A stretch of DNA of 64,000 nt, taken from NCBI RefSeq assembly GCF_029835735.1, contig NZ_JAOEAL010000001.1, positions 4,712,001 through 4,776,000 of the forward strand, in the 5' to 3' direction. The DNA is from Shewanella sp. GD04112 (lineage in GTDB: Bacteria; Pseudomonadota; Gammaproteobacteria; Enterobacterales; Shewanellaceae). The position numbers and the translations under genes were made by a program. Position 1 is the first letter of the stretch. Each line of letters starts with the position of its first letter. Under the pieces are notes generated by a model. That model was not told the DNA's origin, made no database searches, and worked only from the letters and a program-made list of their open reading frames with translations. Of the stretch, positions 17,282 to 25,266 are shown piece by piece.

Positions 17282-18598
17282 ATGAAACCTAAGTTTTGGT
17301 GGCGCTTTCTTCCCCGCAGCGCCTTTAGCCAAACCGTTATGCTGATTGGTTGCCTACTGTTGATCAATCAGCTGGTCTCCTATGTCACTGTGGCTGTGTA
17401 TGTGTTAAAGCCCAGTTATCAACAAATTAACCAGTTAATTGCCCGTCAAATCAATTTGTTATTTGTCGATGGTATCGATATCGGCCGCGAACACTTAACC
17501 ATAGTCGATGCGCTCAATGCCAAAGTCCGTGACGATGGCATGAAGGTCTACAACCAACAACAGGCCCGAGAGGCGGGAATCGAACAGGCCACCTACTACG
17601 GTTTTTGGTCATCGCAGATGTCGGAATACCTAGGTGGCGATGCTGAAGTTCGCGTCACCCACGGCACGGTATTACAAATTTGGATCCGCCCGCCGCAGGC
17701 GCCTTCGGTGTGGATTAAAGTGCCACTCATAGGGCAAAACGTTTCCGACCTGTCACCACTCACTTTGTACTTAATGGTGATCGGTGCACTCAGTGTCGCC
17801 GGTGGATGGTGGTTTGCCCGCCAGCAAAACAGGCCACTCAGACGCTTACAAAAGGCCGCAATAGCAGTTTCCCGCGGTGAGTTTCCCGAGCCCTTGCCGC
17901 TTAAAGGCTCCAGCGAACTGGTCGAAGTGACCAATGCCTTTAACCAGATGTCCCACAGCATGAAACAGCTAGAACAGGACAGAGCCCTGTTGATGGCGGG
18001 AATTTCCCACGATTTACGCACGCCACTGACGCGCATTCGTCTCGCCTCCGAGATGATGGTCGAAGAAGATCAATATCTTAAAGACGGCATCGTCAACGAT
18101 ATCGAAGATATGGACGCCATTATCAGCCAGTTTATTGCCTATATTCGCCAAGATCAGGAGGCGAGCCGCGAGCCCGGGCAAATCAATAAACTGATCCAAG
18201 ATATTGCGCAGGCCGAAGCCAACCGCGACGGTGAAATTGAAGTCGTACTGAGCGATTGCCCCGAGACTCTGTTCCAAGGGCTGGCGATTAAGCGAGTGCT
18301 CAGCAATCTGGTCGAAAATGCCTTCCGATATGGTTCGGGCTGGGTGCGGATAAGCTCGCAATTTGATGGCAAGCGTATCGGTTTTAGCGTTGAGGATAAT
18401 GGCCCCGGGATTGATGAATCACAAATTCCCAAACTGTTTCAGCCATTTACCCAAGGTGATATTGCGCGCGGTAGTGTTGGCTCGGGCCTAGGGCTCGCCA
18501 TCATCAAACGGATTATCGACCGTCACCAAGGCCAAGTGACCTTATCTAACCGCACTGAGGGCGGCTTAAAAGCCCAAGTCTGGCTCCCCCTGGAATAA
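17282..18598 (+). CDS. envZ: Osmosensor histidine kinase EnvZ
   Basis: Inner-membrane sensor kinase/phosphatase of 438 residues for OmpR. It has a membrane segment near 15-38, a periplasmic domain, a second membrane segment near 160-178 and HAMP (about 180-230). The phosphoacceptor is H243 in GISHDLRTPLTRIRLA, the same number as E. coli EnvZ. The HATPase has NLVENAFRYG, VEDNGPGI and GSGLGLAIIKRI. It lies 39 bases after ompR. Downstream, a chemoreceptor gene follows after about 115 bases that contain regulatory-looking repeats, so it probably has its own promoter. Confidence 0.95.
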   Translation: MKPKFWWRFLPRSAFSQTVMLIGCLLLINQLVSYVTVAVYVLKPSYQQINQLIARQINLLFVDGIDIGREHLTIVDALNAKVRDDGMKVYNQQQAREAGIEQATYYGFWSSQMSEYLGGDAEVRVTHGTVLQIWIRPPQAPSVWIKVPLIGQNVSDLSPLTLYLMVIGALSVAGGWWFARQQNRPLRRLQKAAIAVSRGEFPEPLPLKGSSELVEVTNAFNQMSHSMKQLEQDRALLMAGISHDLRTPLTRIRLASEMMVEEDQYLKDGIVNDIEDMDAIISQFIAYIRQDQEASREPGQINKLIQDIAQAEANRDGEIEVVLSDCPETLFQGLAIKRVLSNLVENAFRYGSGWVRISSQFDGKRIGFSVEDNGPGIDESQIPKLFQPFTQGDIARGSVGSGLGLAIIKRIIDRHQGQVTLSNRTEGGLKAQVWLPLE

Positions 18599-18612
18599 AT
18601 CCTAAATTCAGA

Positions 18613-18656
18613 ATGACAACGCTGACATTCAACTCGTGTTGTCATATTTATGTCAC
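18613..18656. promoter_or_regulatory. Repeated TGACA/TGTCA elements upstream of the chemoreceptor gene
   Basis: ATGACAAC (18613-18620) and GTTGTCAT (18638-18645) form an 8-bp inverted repeat. TGTCA recurs at 18640 and 18651 with an 11-bp period, and TGACA at 18614 and 18623. There is no T-run, so a protein-binding site is more likely than a terminator. The ATG of the chemoreceptor gene is about 60 bases downstream. Confidence 0.35.
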
Positions 18657-18714
18657 GCGAAATTCATAAACTCTAGGCAGTTAACTTCCTAAAGTTTCCA
18701 ATGAAGATTGCATC

Positions 18715-20691
18715 ATGAAGATTTCAACGCTGTCACTCTCAGCTTCGGCGCTGTTGTTACTGCTTGCTGGACTATTAGCAGCCGTGGTGCTGTGGAGCAG
18801 CGATCAAAGACAACAGATTGAGCAACAAACCCAAGTGCTCCAGGGCTTACAACAGGATTTTCTCGTGGGGGTACGCCGCGATCTCGATGGCTATTTAGCC
18901 AGCGGTAACGCGACCCAACTCGAAGAAGCCAAAGCCAAACTGAGCAAGATTAAAACTAAGCTCAGCGAACTCAACCTCGCCGCAGCGGGCAGTGCCGATG
19001 AGGAATTGCAAACTGGCCTGAGTCAATTCATTCAAGACTTAGATACCAAATACCGCGCCGCCGGTAAACTCGCGGGCAATCCAAGACAGCTACTGGCCCA
19101 CGCCGAATCCGAAATGCTCGACTATAACCGCAGACTCGGCAGTTACGCCGACAGAGGTTTAGCCGTTAATGCCACTGTGGCCGAACAATATCTGCAATTA
19201 AGCCGCGACTTACCCAGCATTGTTTATCAGTTATCGCAGCTGACCGATGGCTATCTCATCGATAAAAATCAGCAGCTTAAAAATATTCTCGACAGCACCA
19301 GCAAAGAACTAAACCAGTGGCGCGACCAACTGAACGCCCTGCCGTTAATCGGCGTGTACGAGCAACAGGAAGCCGATGAATTTGCCCTTGGCGCAAGTGA
19401 GCCTGAGCAGATTGAAGTGGGTGAAAATGATCGCAGCGAGCTGTTAAGCCTAGCCAATCGATACAATAAAGAAGTTGCCAACACCCACCAACTGCTGCAA
19501 GCCAATCAGGAGATGCAAGAGCAGTTAATTCAAGCCATTAGCAGGGTTGAACAGCAACTTATCGCCCTAGGTGAGGCGCAGGCCGCCAAAAACCAACAAC
19601 TCAAATATGAGTTGCAAATCATTCTTTATGCGATGGTTTCGATTATGGCGCTGTTTGCTATCGGCTATTTAATCCTGCAACAGAACCGCGTGGTAAAACC
19701 CCTTAAACGCCTCAATCAAGCCTTTATGCAATTAAGCGAGTCCAACAGTCGCGAACGCTTGGACATTAATCGCCGCTGCGAAACCGGCCAAATTGCAGGC
19801 CATTTCAATCAATTGCTACACAGATTCGAGCAAGAAGACGAACTCCAGCGCCAACAAATGACTAAGGTTTCTCAATCCTTAAGTCAGTTGGTCGCGCGCA
19901 TTACTCAACTGTCGCAGCACACCGAACACACTCAGACCATAGTCGCCGACACTCAGTCGCAAACCGAGCATATCCGCAGCCTCGCCAATGAGGTCAGCCA
20001 CACCTCGGCCCTTGTTGAACAAAGCGCGGCTGAAACCATGCGCCAAATGCAGTCGAGCCAAACCGAGGCCGAAGCAGTACTGAGTGCCACAGAACAAACC
20101 CAAACGGCGGTTGGCCTTTGCCATGCCTCGCTCGAAAGCCTGAATAACTCAGTGGCAGATGTAGCAAAAATCATTGATGTGATTGGCAATATTGCCGAGC
20201 AAACCAATCTATTGGCACTGAATGCCGCTATCGAAGCCGCCCGTGCGGGCGAGCAAGGCCGCGGCTTTGCCGTGGTCGCCGATGAGGTGCGAAGCCTGAG
20301 TCAACGCACTCAGGTGTCGTTAAATGAAATCGTGAAGATCCTGCATCAGCTCACCCAATCTAACCTCGCGCTAGGCGAAAGTGTTGATGGCATTGCCCAA
20401 GCGACCGACAGCCAAAAACAACGGGCACAGAGCCTATGGCATGTGGCACAAACCGTACAAAATCAAGCGAGTGAAATGGCCAATACCGCCAAGCAGGGTT
20501 CGCTTAACGCCAAAGAACAGGTCGATTACCTCGATGAGTTTGTTCGCAGCATGGATAACCTAAAAGACCAAGCGCAAACCAGTTCGCAGCAGAGTGAAGT
20601 GATTGCCCAAGAAGTACAGCAAAGCGTGGAAGATATCGAGACCAGTTTGGGCATAGCCGACACCAACACTGTATCTGCCCGAGCGGCTTAA
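18715..20691 (+). CDS. Methyl-accepting chemotaxis protein
   Basis: Chemoreceptor of 658 residues. The first membrane segment is at about 7-27, followed by a mostly helical periplasmic sensor (about 28-300, rich in Gln/Glu/Leu, perhaps a helical-bundle type), a second membrane segment near 300-322 and HAMP. The cytoplasmic signalling hairpin has a tip that includes IGNIAEQTNLLALNAAIEAA and GRGFAVVADEVRSLS, the universal MCP signature that binds CheA/CheW. No C-terminal NWETF-type pentapeptide is seen. The ligand is unknown. The gene stands downstream of envZ and ends in a strong terminator. Confidence 0.94.
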   Translation: MKISTLSLSASALLLLLAGLLAAVVLWSSDQRQQIEQQTQVLQGLQQDFLVGVRRDLDGYLASGNATQLEEAKAKLSKIKTKLSELNLAAAGSADEELQTGLSQFIQDLDTKYRAAGKLAGNPRQLLAHAESEMLDYNRRLGSYADRGLAVNATVAEQYLQLSRDLPSIVYQLSQLTDGYLIDKNQQLKNILDSTSKELNQWRDQLNALPLIGVYEQQEADEFALGASEPEQIEVGENDRSELLSLANRYNKEVANTHQLLQANQEMQEQLIQAISRVEQQLIALGEAQAAKNQQLKYELQIILYAMVSIMALFAIGYLILQQNRVVKPLKRLNQAFMQLSESNSRERLDINRRCETGQIAGHFNQLLHRFEQEDELQRQQMTKVSQSLSQLVARITQLSQHTEHTQTIVADTQSQTEHIRSLANEVSHTSALVEQSAAETMRQMQSSQTEAEAVLSATEQTQTAVGLCHASLESLNNSVADVAKIIDVIGNIAEQTNLLALNAAIEAARAGEQGRGFAVVADEVRSLSQRTQVSLNEIVKILHQLTQSNLALGESVDGIAQATDSQKQRAQSLWHVAQTVQNQASEMANTAKQGSLNAKEQVDYLDEFVRSMDNLKDQAQTSSQQSEVIAQEVQQSVEDIETSLGIADTNTVSARAA

Positions 20692-20705
20692 GCTTGATAC
20701 CAATA

Positions 20706-20731
20706 AAAATGGGAGCCTAGGCTCCCATTTT
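20706..20731. terminator. Bidirectional terminator, perfect palindrome
   Basis: A 26-bp perfect palindrome centred on CCTAGG (a CTAG tetraloop would form), with A-rich and T-rich ends. It lies between the convergent chemoreceptor and peroxiredoxin genes. Confidence 0.85.
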
Positions 20732-20747
20732 GTTTTTTAATCAGGCA

Positions 20748-21221
20748 TTAAAGTGCCGCTAATACCACTTCGGCTTTACTCACCTCAAATGACTTAGGTG
20801 CTTCGACATTCAGTAAAGTCACCACGCCGTTATCGATGATCATCGCATAACGTTGTGAGCGCACACCGCCAAAGCCAGCGGTATCCATCTCGAGTCCCAG
20901 CGCCTTAGTAAAGCTGGCGTCACCATCGGCAAGCATCAGTAGCTCAGACGCATTTTGCGCTTCGCCCCAGGCTTTCATTACAAAGGCATCGTTTACCGAT
21001 ACACAGGCAATTAAATCAACGCCTTTAGCTTTAAACTGATCGGCCAGTACGACATAACCTGGCAAATGCGCTTCAGAACAGGTTGGTGTGAAAGCACCAG
21101 GCACTGCAAATAACACTACTTTTTTACCCGCGAACAGCTCGGTAACTTGATGATTTACCATGCCATCTTTAGTCAGTTGGCTTAGCGTCGCCGCTGGTAA
21201 TGTTTGACCTTGAGCAATCAT
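20748..21221 (-). CDS. Peroxiredoxin (Prx5-type thiol peroxidase)
   Basis: Cytoplasmic peroxidase of 157 residues that reduces hydrogen peroxide or organic peroxides. The peroxidatic cysteine is C48 in PGAFTPTCSEAHLPG, the Prx5/AhpC-TSA signature. A second cysteine (C73, IACVSVND) could serve as resolving residue, or an external thiol such as glutathione may do so. The conserved arginine lies in GGVRSQRYAMIIDNG. It has no glutaredoxin fusion, unlike some relatives. The ATG at 21221 is preceded by an AGGAAGAGA-like ribosome-binding region. It is a monocistronic unit between two strong terminators. Confidence 0.93.
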   Translation of the reverse strand: MIAQGQTLPAATLSQLTKDGMVNHQVTELFAGKKVVLFAVPGAFTPTCSEAHLPGYVVLADQFKAKGVDLIACVSVNDAFVMKAWGEAQNASELLMLADGDASFTKALGLEMDTAGFGGVRSQRYAMIIDNGVVTLLNVEAPKSFEVSKAEVVLAAL

Positions 21222-21365
21222 GTCTCTCTTCCTTTAGTTAACGTAACTTGCTCATACTAGCCCGAATCGGAAATGATAAACACAGAGAGAAAAAGGGGAT
21301 TTGTAGCAGAGGGAGCAAAGTGCTGATAAATCGCATGGTTGCTTTTGTTACCCGCATTGCGAAAT

Positions 21366-21397
21366 AAAAAGCAGCGTATCGATATACGCTGCTTTTT
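21366..21397. terminator. Rho-independent terminator downstream of the GlyGly-CTERM gene
   Basis: A 14-bp perfect stem (21366-21379 with 21384-21397) and CGAT loop, flanked by A5 and T5. It lies 72 bases past the minus-strand stop codon at 21470. Confidence 0.8.
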
Positions 21398-21469
21398 AGT
21401 GTGAGACATGCTGTTTACTCTAGGTAGGCGTGATGACTCTGTATAACCCTGTTGGGCTTACGTAAGAGT

Positions 21470-22414
21470 TTATTTCAGAGTATTAATCCATTTTGCACGC
21501 TTACGGGCTGCCACCAGCAATCCCAGACCAAGCAAGGCAAAGATTGACAATGCGCCGCCGCTTTCTTCCACCACAATCACTTCGTCAACACGGTCACGGT
21601 CGCTACTTTCCAGTGGCAAGGCATATAAGCCATCGGTGTCATCGGCGCTAATGGTGGCGACAATATCGCTATAACCCACTTCATAAACATCGATTAATAC
21701 ATCGTAGTGATCCGTTGGATAGCCAGTGTAGAGAGTCGTCAGCACTTCGTAATCGTCCTGCGTCGAGTCACCGTAAATGGTAAACACGTCCGTGGTGTAG
21801 TAATGCACCCAAGGGCCACCGTTACGGCTTAGGTACAATTCGGCAAACAGGTCGGCGCGTTCATTAAGATATGAGCCAAACACATCCACATCGAAGGTCA
21901 CGCTGAAGGTTTGATAAAAACCATCGTAATCAAAGTCTTCAAACAAACGGCTGCTGGCATCAAAAATCGCAAAGCTGTGATACACGGGCGCACGGTAGGG
22001 GTCTTCACTGGCCGCACTCGAACTTGGGATAGGCTGGCTCGTGTGCTTAGCAATCACTTGTTCGCGGGTCATGGGGGTCGCGCCCATCAATTGCACGCGA
22101 TGAGCACTCGGACTCTTTGGCGACAACGACGGCGCTAAAGATTTAACTGCGGCCGCAGCGGCTTCACCCACACTTTGAGCGGGCGCCGACTGCTGCAATA
22201 GGCTTAGGGCTTGTTTTTCTTGCTCTGTGGCCTGCTCGGCATCGGCTTTTCTCGCCATCCCAATACTGGCCGCGCTAAAGGGGGCCAAGTTTGACTCGTC
22301 GAAGGACTCTGCGCTCACCATGGCTGGCGCCAGTAATGCACCTGCCAATGCGATTGCCTTGATAAAGGTAGAGTGAGTTGTGCCTACGATACCTGATTGA
22401 TTGAGTGTGCTCAT
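21470..22414 (-). CDS. Secreted protein with GlyGly-CTERM sorting tail (choice-of-anchor H-like)
   Basis: Predicted exported, surface-anchored protein of 314 residues. The start at 22414 gives a signal peptide (hydrophobic core AIALAGALLAPAMVSA) and has GGGG 8 bases upstream; a longer frame to 22465 lacks support. The C-terminus has ESGGALSIFALLGLGLLVAARKR: a Gly-Gly pair, a membrane helix and a basic tail, which is the GlyGly-CTERM arrangement processed by rhombosortase. The central region (about 140-275) is beta-rich with many Asp/Tyr, and I associate it with the choice-of-anchor H family; that assignment is from memory. Its promoter shares a 15-bp element with the DUF3300 gene on the other side of the PepSY/two-component operon. 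Confidence 0.8.
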   Translation of the reverse strand: MSTLNQSGIVGTTHSTFIKAIALAGALLAPAMVSAESFDESNLAPFSAASIGMARKADAEQATEQEKQALSLLQQSAPAQSVGEAAAAAVKSLAPSLSPKSPSAHRVQLMGATPMTREQVIAKHTSQPIPSSSAASEDPYRAPVYHSFAIFDASSRLFEDFDYDGFYQTFSVTFDVDVFGSYLNERADLFAELYLSRNGGPWVHYYTTDVFTIYGDSTQDDYEVLTTLYTGYPTDHYDVLIDVYEVGYSDIVATISADDTDGLYALPLESSDRDRVDEVIVVEESGGALSIFALLGLGLLVAARKRAKWINTLK

Positions 22415-22772
22415 CTTGAATACCCCATTGGATAATCCGTTCAAATTGGTGACATTAGAGGGCACTCAAGGTGAACATAAGCTGAACATTAAAAACCGTG
22501 ATTTTGGGGATAAAAAGCCGTTCAGCCTCAATTCATCTGTTTTGGTTAACACTGCTAATATGTCACAGGATATGACTCCTGTTCTGTAAAGAGGTTCGAT
22601 GGGGATTAACTCGATAAAATCCCACGAATCGCAGTGAATTTTAAAGGAATTGTGTTTACCAATTGGCTGATCTCTATGTGTTTGTTATGGTGATAAGGTA
22701 TTCTTAGTCGACTCGATAAGCTATCCACCTAGCTACTCACTTAAGATCGCCGAACATGCGCGGGTAACAGAT
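22415..22772. promoter_or_regulatory. Divergent promoter region with direct-repeat regulator site
   Basis: No gene is seen. On the minus strand, ATGTTCA-GCTT-ATGTTCA (22472-22489) is a perfect 7-bp direct repeat with an 11-bp period. It sits 57 bases before the GlyGly-CTERM start, with a -10-like TCTAAT 12 bases downstream. A looser pair on the plus strand (ATGTGTT at 22676, ATGGTGA at 22687, also 11-bp period) lies before the PepSY gene and might allow autoregulation. Confidence 0.6.
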
Positions 22773-23075
22773 ATGAAACTTGGTTTGACACTGACCCTAG
22801 TCGCTTGCTTATGCACCTCCTTTGGCAGCATGGCGGGCAATGATAAACACGATGATCGTAATCAATCGCGCGGCCAAGGTGTGAAGAATGAACAGCGCCG
22901 CCTTGTGGTCAACAGTCCAGATCAAGCCGTGGCGATGGCGCAACGTCAATATCGAGGAAAAGTGCTCAGCGTGCAGTCGAGTGGCTCAGGCTATAGAGTC
23001 AAAATCCTCAATAACGATGGCCAAGTTTTTTCTGTTTCGGTGGATGCCGCCACTGGGCGTGTTTCGAGGAATTAA
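22773..23075 (+). CDS. Small periplasmic PepSY-domain protein
   Basis: Protein of 100 residues with a signal peptide (MKLGLTLTLVACLCTSFGSMA, cleavage near residue 21). A charged linker follows, then one PepSY domain (about 45-100): SPDQAVAMAQRQYRGKVLSV, then GYRVKILNNDGQVFSVSVDAATGRV. Single PepSY proteins are often encoded with PhoPQ-like systems and are thought to act as periplasmic modulators, but the role here is inference. The response regulator gene starts 1 base after its stop codon, so it is the first gene of a three-gene operon. Confidence 0.9.
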   Translation: MKLGLTLTLVACLCTSFGSMAGNDKHDDRNQSRGQGVKNEQRRLVVNSPDQAVAMAQRQYRGKVLSVQSSGSGYRVKILNNDGQVFSVSVDAATGRVSRN

Positions 23076-23076
23076 T

Positions 23077-23760
23077 ATGCGACTCTTACTCGTTGAAGAC
23101 GATTTAGCGCTTCAAGCCAACTTAAAACAGCACTTGCTCGATGCTCACTACAGCATAGATGTCGCCAGCGACGGTGAAGAAGGCCTGTATCAAGCCATTG
23201 AATATAATTATGATGCCGCGATTATCGATGTCGGTTTGCCTAAACTCGACGGCATAAGCCTTATTCGCCGCGTGCGCCAAAAAGAGCGCGCGTTCCCTAT
23301 CCTGATTTTAACCGCGCGCGATAGCTGGCAGGATAAAGTCGAGGGCCTCGATGCGGGTGCCGACGACTATCTCACTAAGCCCTTTCATCCCGAGGAATTA
23401 GTGGCTCGGCTCAAAGCCTTGATACGCCGCTCGGCCGGTAAAGCCAGCCCAGTGATTACTAACGGCCCCTTTAGCTTAAATACCAGTAGCTTAGAAGTGC
23501 GCAAAGGGGATGAACTCGTCACTCTAAGCGGCTCTGAATACAAGCTATTTGAGATTTTTATGCTGCATCAGGGCGAAGTGAAATCGAAAACTGCGCTCAC
23601 CGAACATATCTACGATCAGGATTTTGACCTCGACTCTAACGTTATCGAAGTCTTTATCCGCCGTTTACACAAAAAACTCGACCCAGATAACCAATACAAT
23701 CTGATCGAAACCCTGCGCGGCCAAGGCTATCGTTTAAGAGTCATCTCCCCAGATGAGTAA
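23077..23760 (+). CDS. PhoP-like OmpR-family response regulator
   Basis: Response regulator of 227 residues. The receiver has E7/D8/D9, phosphoacceptor D51 in AIIDVGLPKLDG and DDYLTKPFH. The winged-helix domain ends in IETLRGQGYRL. Overall it resembles PhoP/QseB. The ATG at 23077 has GAGGA upstream and lies 1 base after the PepSY stop; the frame is open further upstream but overlaps that gene. It overlaps the kinase gene by 8 bases. Direct-repeat sites with 11-bp period before both flanking genes fit binding by a regulator of this class. Confidence 0.93.
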   Translation: MRLLLVEDDLALQANLKQHLLDAHYSIDVASDGEEGLYQAIEYNYDAAIIDVGLPKLDGISLIRRVRQKERAFPILILTARDSWQDKVEGLDAGADDYLTKPFHPEELVARLKALIRRSAGKASPVITNGPFSLNTSSLEVRKGDELVTLSGSEYKLFEIFMLHQGEVKSKTALTEHIYDQDFDLDSNVIEVFIRRLHKKLDPDNQYNLIETLRGQGYRLRVISPDE

Positions 23761-25117
23761 GCGTGCGCTTGCCTGGCAGTTATTAAACTCCCTCAAAACT
23801 CGGCTCGTCCTCAGTGCGCTGCTGTTTATTTTGGTGCTGCTGCCGCTGATTGGGGTCGCCCTCAATGACGCCTTTGCCGAGCAAGTAAAAAGCGCCGCTA
23901 AAAACGAGCTAAGTGCCTATGTGTATTCGGTGTTAGCGGTGACTGAGGTTGAAAACAAACGGATTTTTATCCCCGAATTAGTGCTCGAAAACCGCTTTAA
24001 CCTCATTCAATCAGGCCTCTATGCCATTGCCACCACAGAGAATGCCGAGCATCAGCAGAGCATAGTCTGGCATTCGCAGTCTTTTATGGGCATCACGCCG
24101 CCCGAGCATTTTACGATTCCTCCCACGGGCAAGAGTGCATTTGAGCAAATCGACCTCGATGGTGCGCCGCATCTTATCTACAGCTTTAGCGTCAGCTTTG
24201 CCAGCCTGAACGAAAACGTGCCTGTGACTATCCATATCATTAAGGATGAGTTGGAATTTCAACAGCAAATTGCCCAGTTTAATCAACAGCTTTGGACTTG
24301 GTTGTTGATCTTAATCTTAGTCATGCTGGTGTTTCAGTTGAGTTGGTTGATTTGGACCATTAGGCCGCTAGCGCGCTTTACCCAAGAACTTCACGATGTC
24401 GAACAGGGTAAATCGACCCAGCTCAGTAGCCAGTATCCCAGCGAGTTGCAGGAAGTCGCGCGGCAACTGAATATCCTGCTCAATACCGAGCAAACCCAGC
24501 GTAAACGCTATCGTAATGCCCTAGCCGATTTGGCCCATAGCCTCAAAACACCACTCGCTGTGATTAAGAGCCAAGCGGATTTAAGCGAGGCGTCGAGCGA
24601 GCAAGTGTCGAATATCAGTCGCATCATCAGCCATCAGCTTAAACGCGCCCAAACGGCAGCATCGGCATCATGGCACTTAGGGATTAAGGTGGATGAGGTT
24701 GGTGCCAAATTGCTGCGCACCTTAGCCAAGATTTATCGAGAACCACAGATAGATCTCAGTGGTGAAATGGCCCCACAGGCGGTATTTAAGGGCGATGAAG
24801 CCGATCTCACCGAAATTTTAGGCAACTTGCTCGATAATGCCTGTAAGGCCGCCAAGTCACAGGTAAAATTAACCGTCACAGGCAATGCCTATCAGTTACA
24901 GCTCTGTATTGAAGACGATGGTCCAGGGATCAGCGAAGCCCTGCAAACTCAAATATTTGAGCGTGGGATCCGCGCCGATTCCTACCGCCAAGGCAACGGC
25001 ATTGGTCTAGCGATTGTCCGCGATTTAGTGGATAGCTATAACGGCCGCATTTCTGTATCCCGTTCAGAAAACTTAGGCGGCGCCAAGTTTACCGTTAACT
25101 TCACTCACTCGGCTTAA
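23753..25117 (+). CDS. PhoQ-like sensor histidine kinase
   Basis: Inner-membrane sensor kinase of 454 residues. It has a membrane segment near 17-37, a periplasmic sensor (about 40-175), a second membrane segment near 178-203 and a HAMP-like linker. The phosphoacceptor motif is DLAHSLKTPLAVIKSQADL, of the PhoQ type (HSLKTPL rather than HELRTPL). The HATPase has NLLDNACKAA, EDDGPGI and GNGIGLAIVRDL. PhoQ itself senses divalent cations and cationic peptides; whether this one does cannot be told. Its ATG lies inside the end of the response regulator gene. Confidence 0.92.
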   Translation: MSKRALAWQLLNSLKTRLVLSALLFILVLLPLIGVALNDAFAEQVKSAAKNELSAYVYSVLAVTEVENKRIFIPELVLENRFNLIQSGLYAIATTENAEHQQSIVWHSQSFMGITPPEHFTIPPTGKSAFEQIDLDGAPHLIYSFSVSFASLNENVPVTIHIIKDELEFQQQIAQFNQQLWTWLLILILVMLVFQLSWLIWTIRPLARFTQELHDVEQGKSTQLSSQYPSELQEVARQLNILLNTEQTQRKRYRNALADLAHSLKTPLAVIKSQADLSEASSEQVSNISRIISHQLKRAQTAASASWHLGIKVDEVGAKLLRTLAKIYREPQIDLSGEMAPQAVFKGDEADLTEILGNLLDNACKAAKSQVKLTVTGNAYQLQLCIEDDGPGISEALQTQIFERGIRADSYRQGNGIGLAIVRDLVDSYNGRISVSRSENLGGAKFTVNFTHSA

Positions 25118-25195
25118 TCTTTAATTTTTCATAAAGATAGTTAATTTTTAAGCTGAGAATGGCGCTGCAATACTCTTTTTACCCTACAAAATACT

Positions 25196-25228
25196 TTCAG
25201 CTTATGTTCATATTCACGCGCCTATGAT
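25196..25228 (+). promoter_or_regulatory. Shared regulator element and -10 hexamer before the DUF3300 gene
   Basis: A 15-bp element, TTCAGCTTATGTTCA (25196-25210), is identical to the one at 22486-22472 on the minus strand. A -10-like TATGAT begins 13 bases after it (25223-25228), the same offset as TCTAAT in the other promoter. The start codon is 56 bases downstream of the element. Confidence 0.6.
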
Positions 25229-25266
25229 GCCAATAACATCCTCAAATAGGATTATTGGAGCGAACC

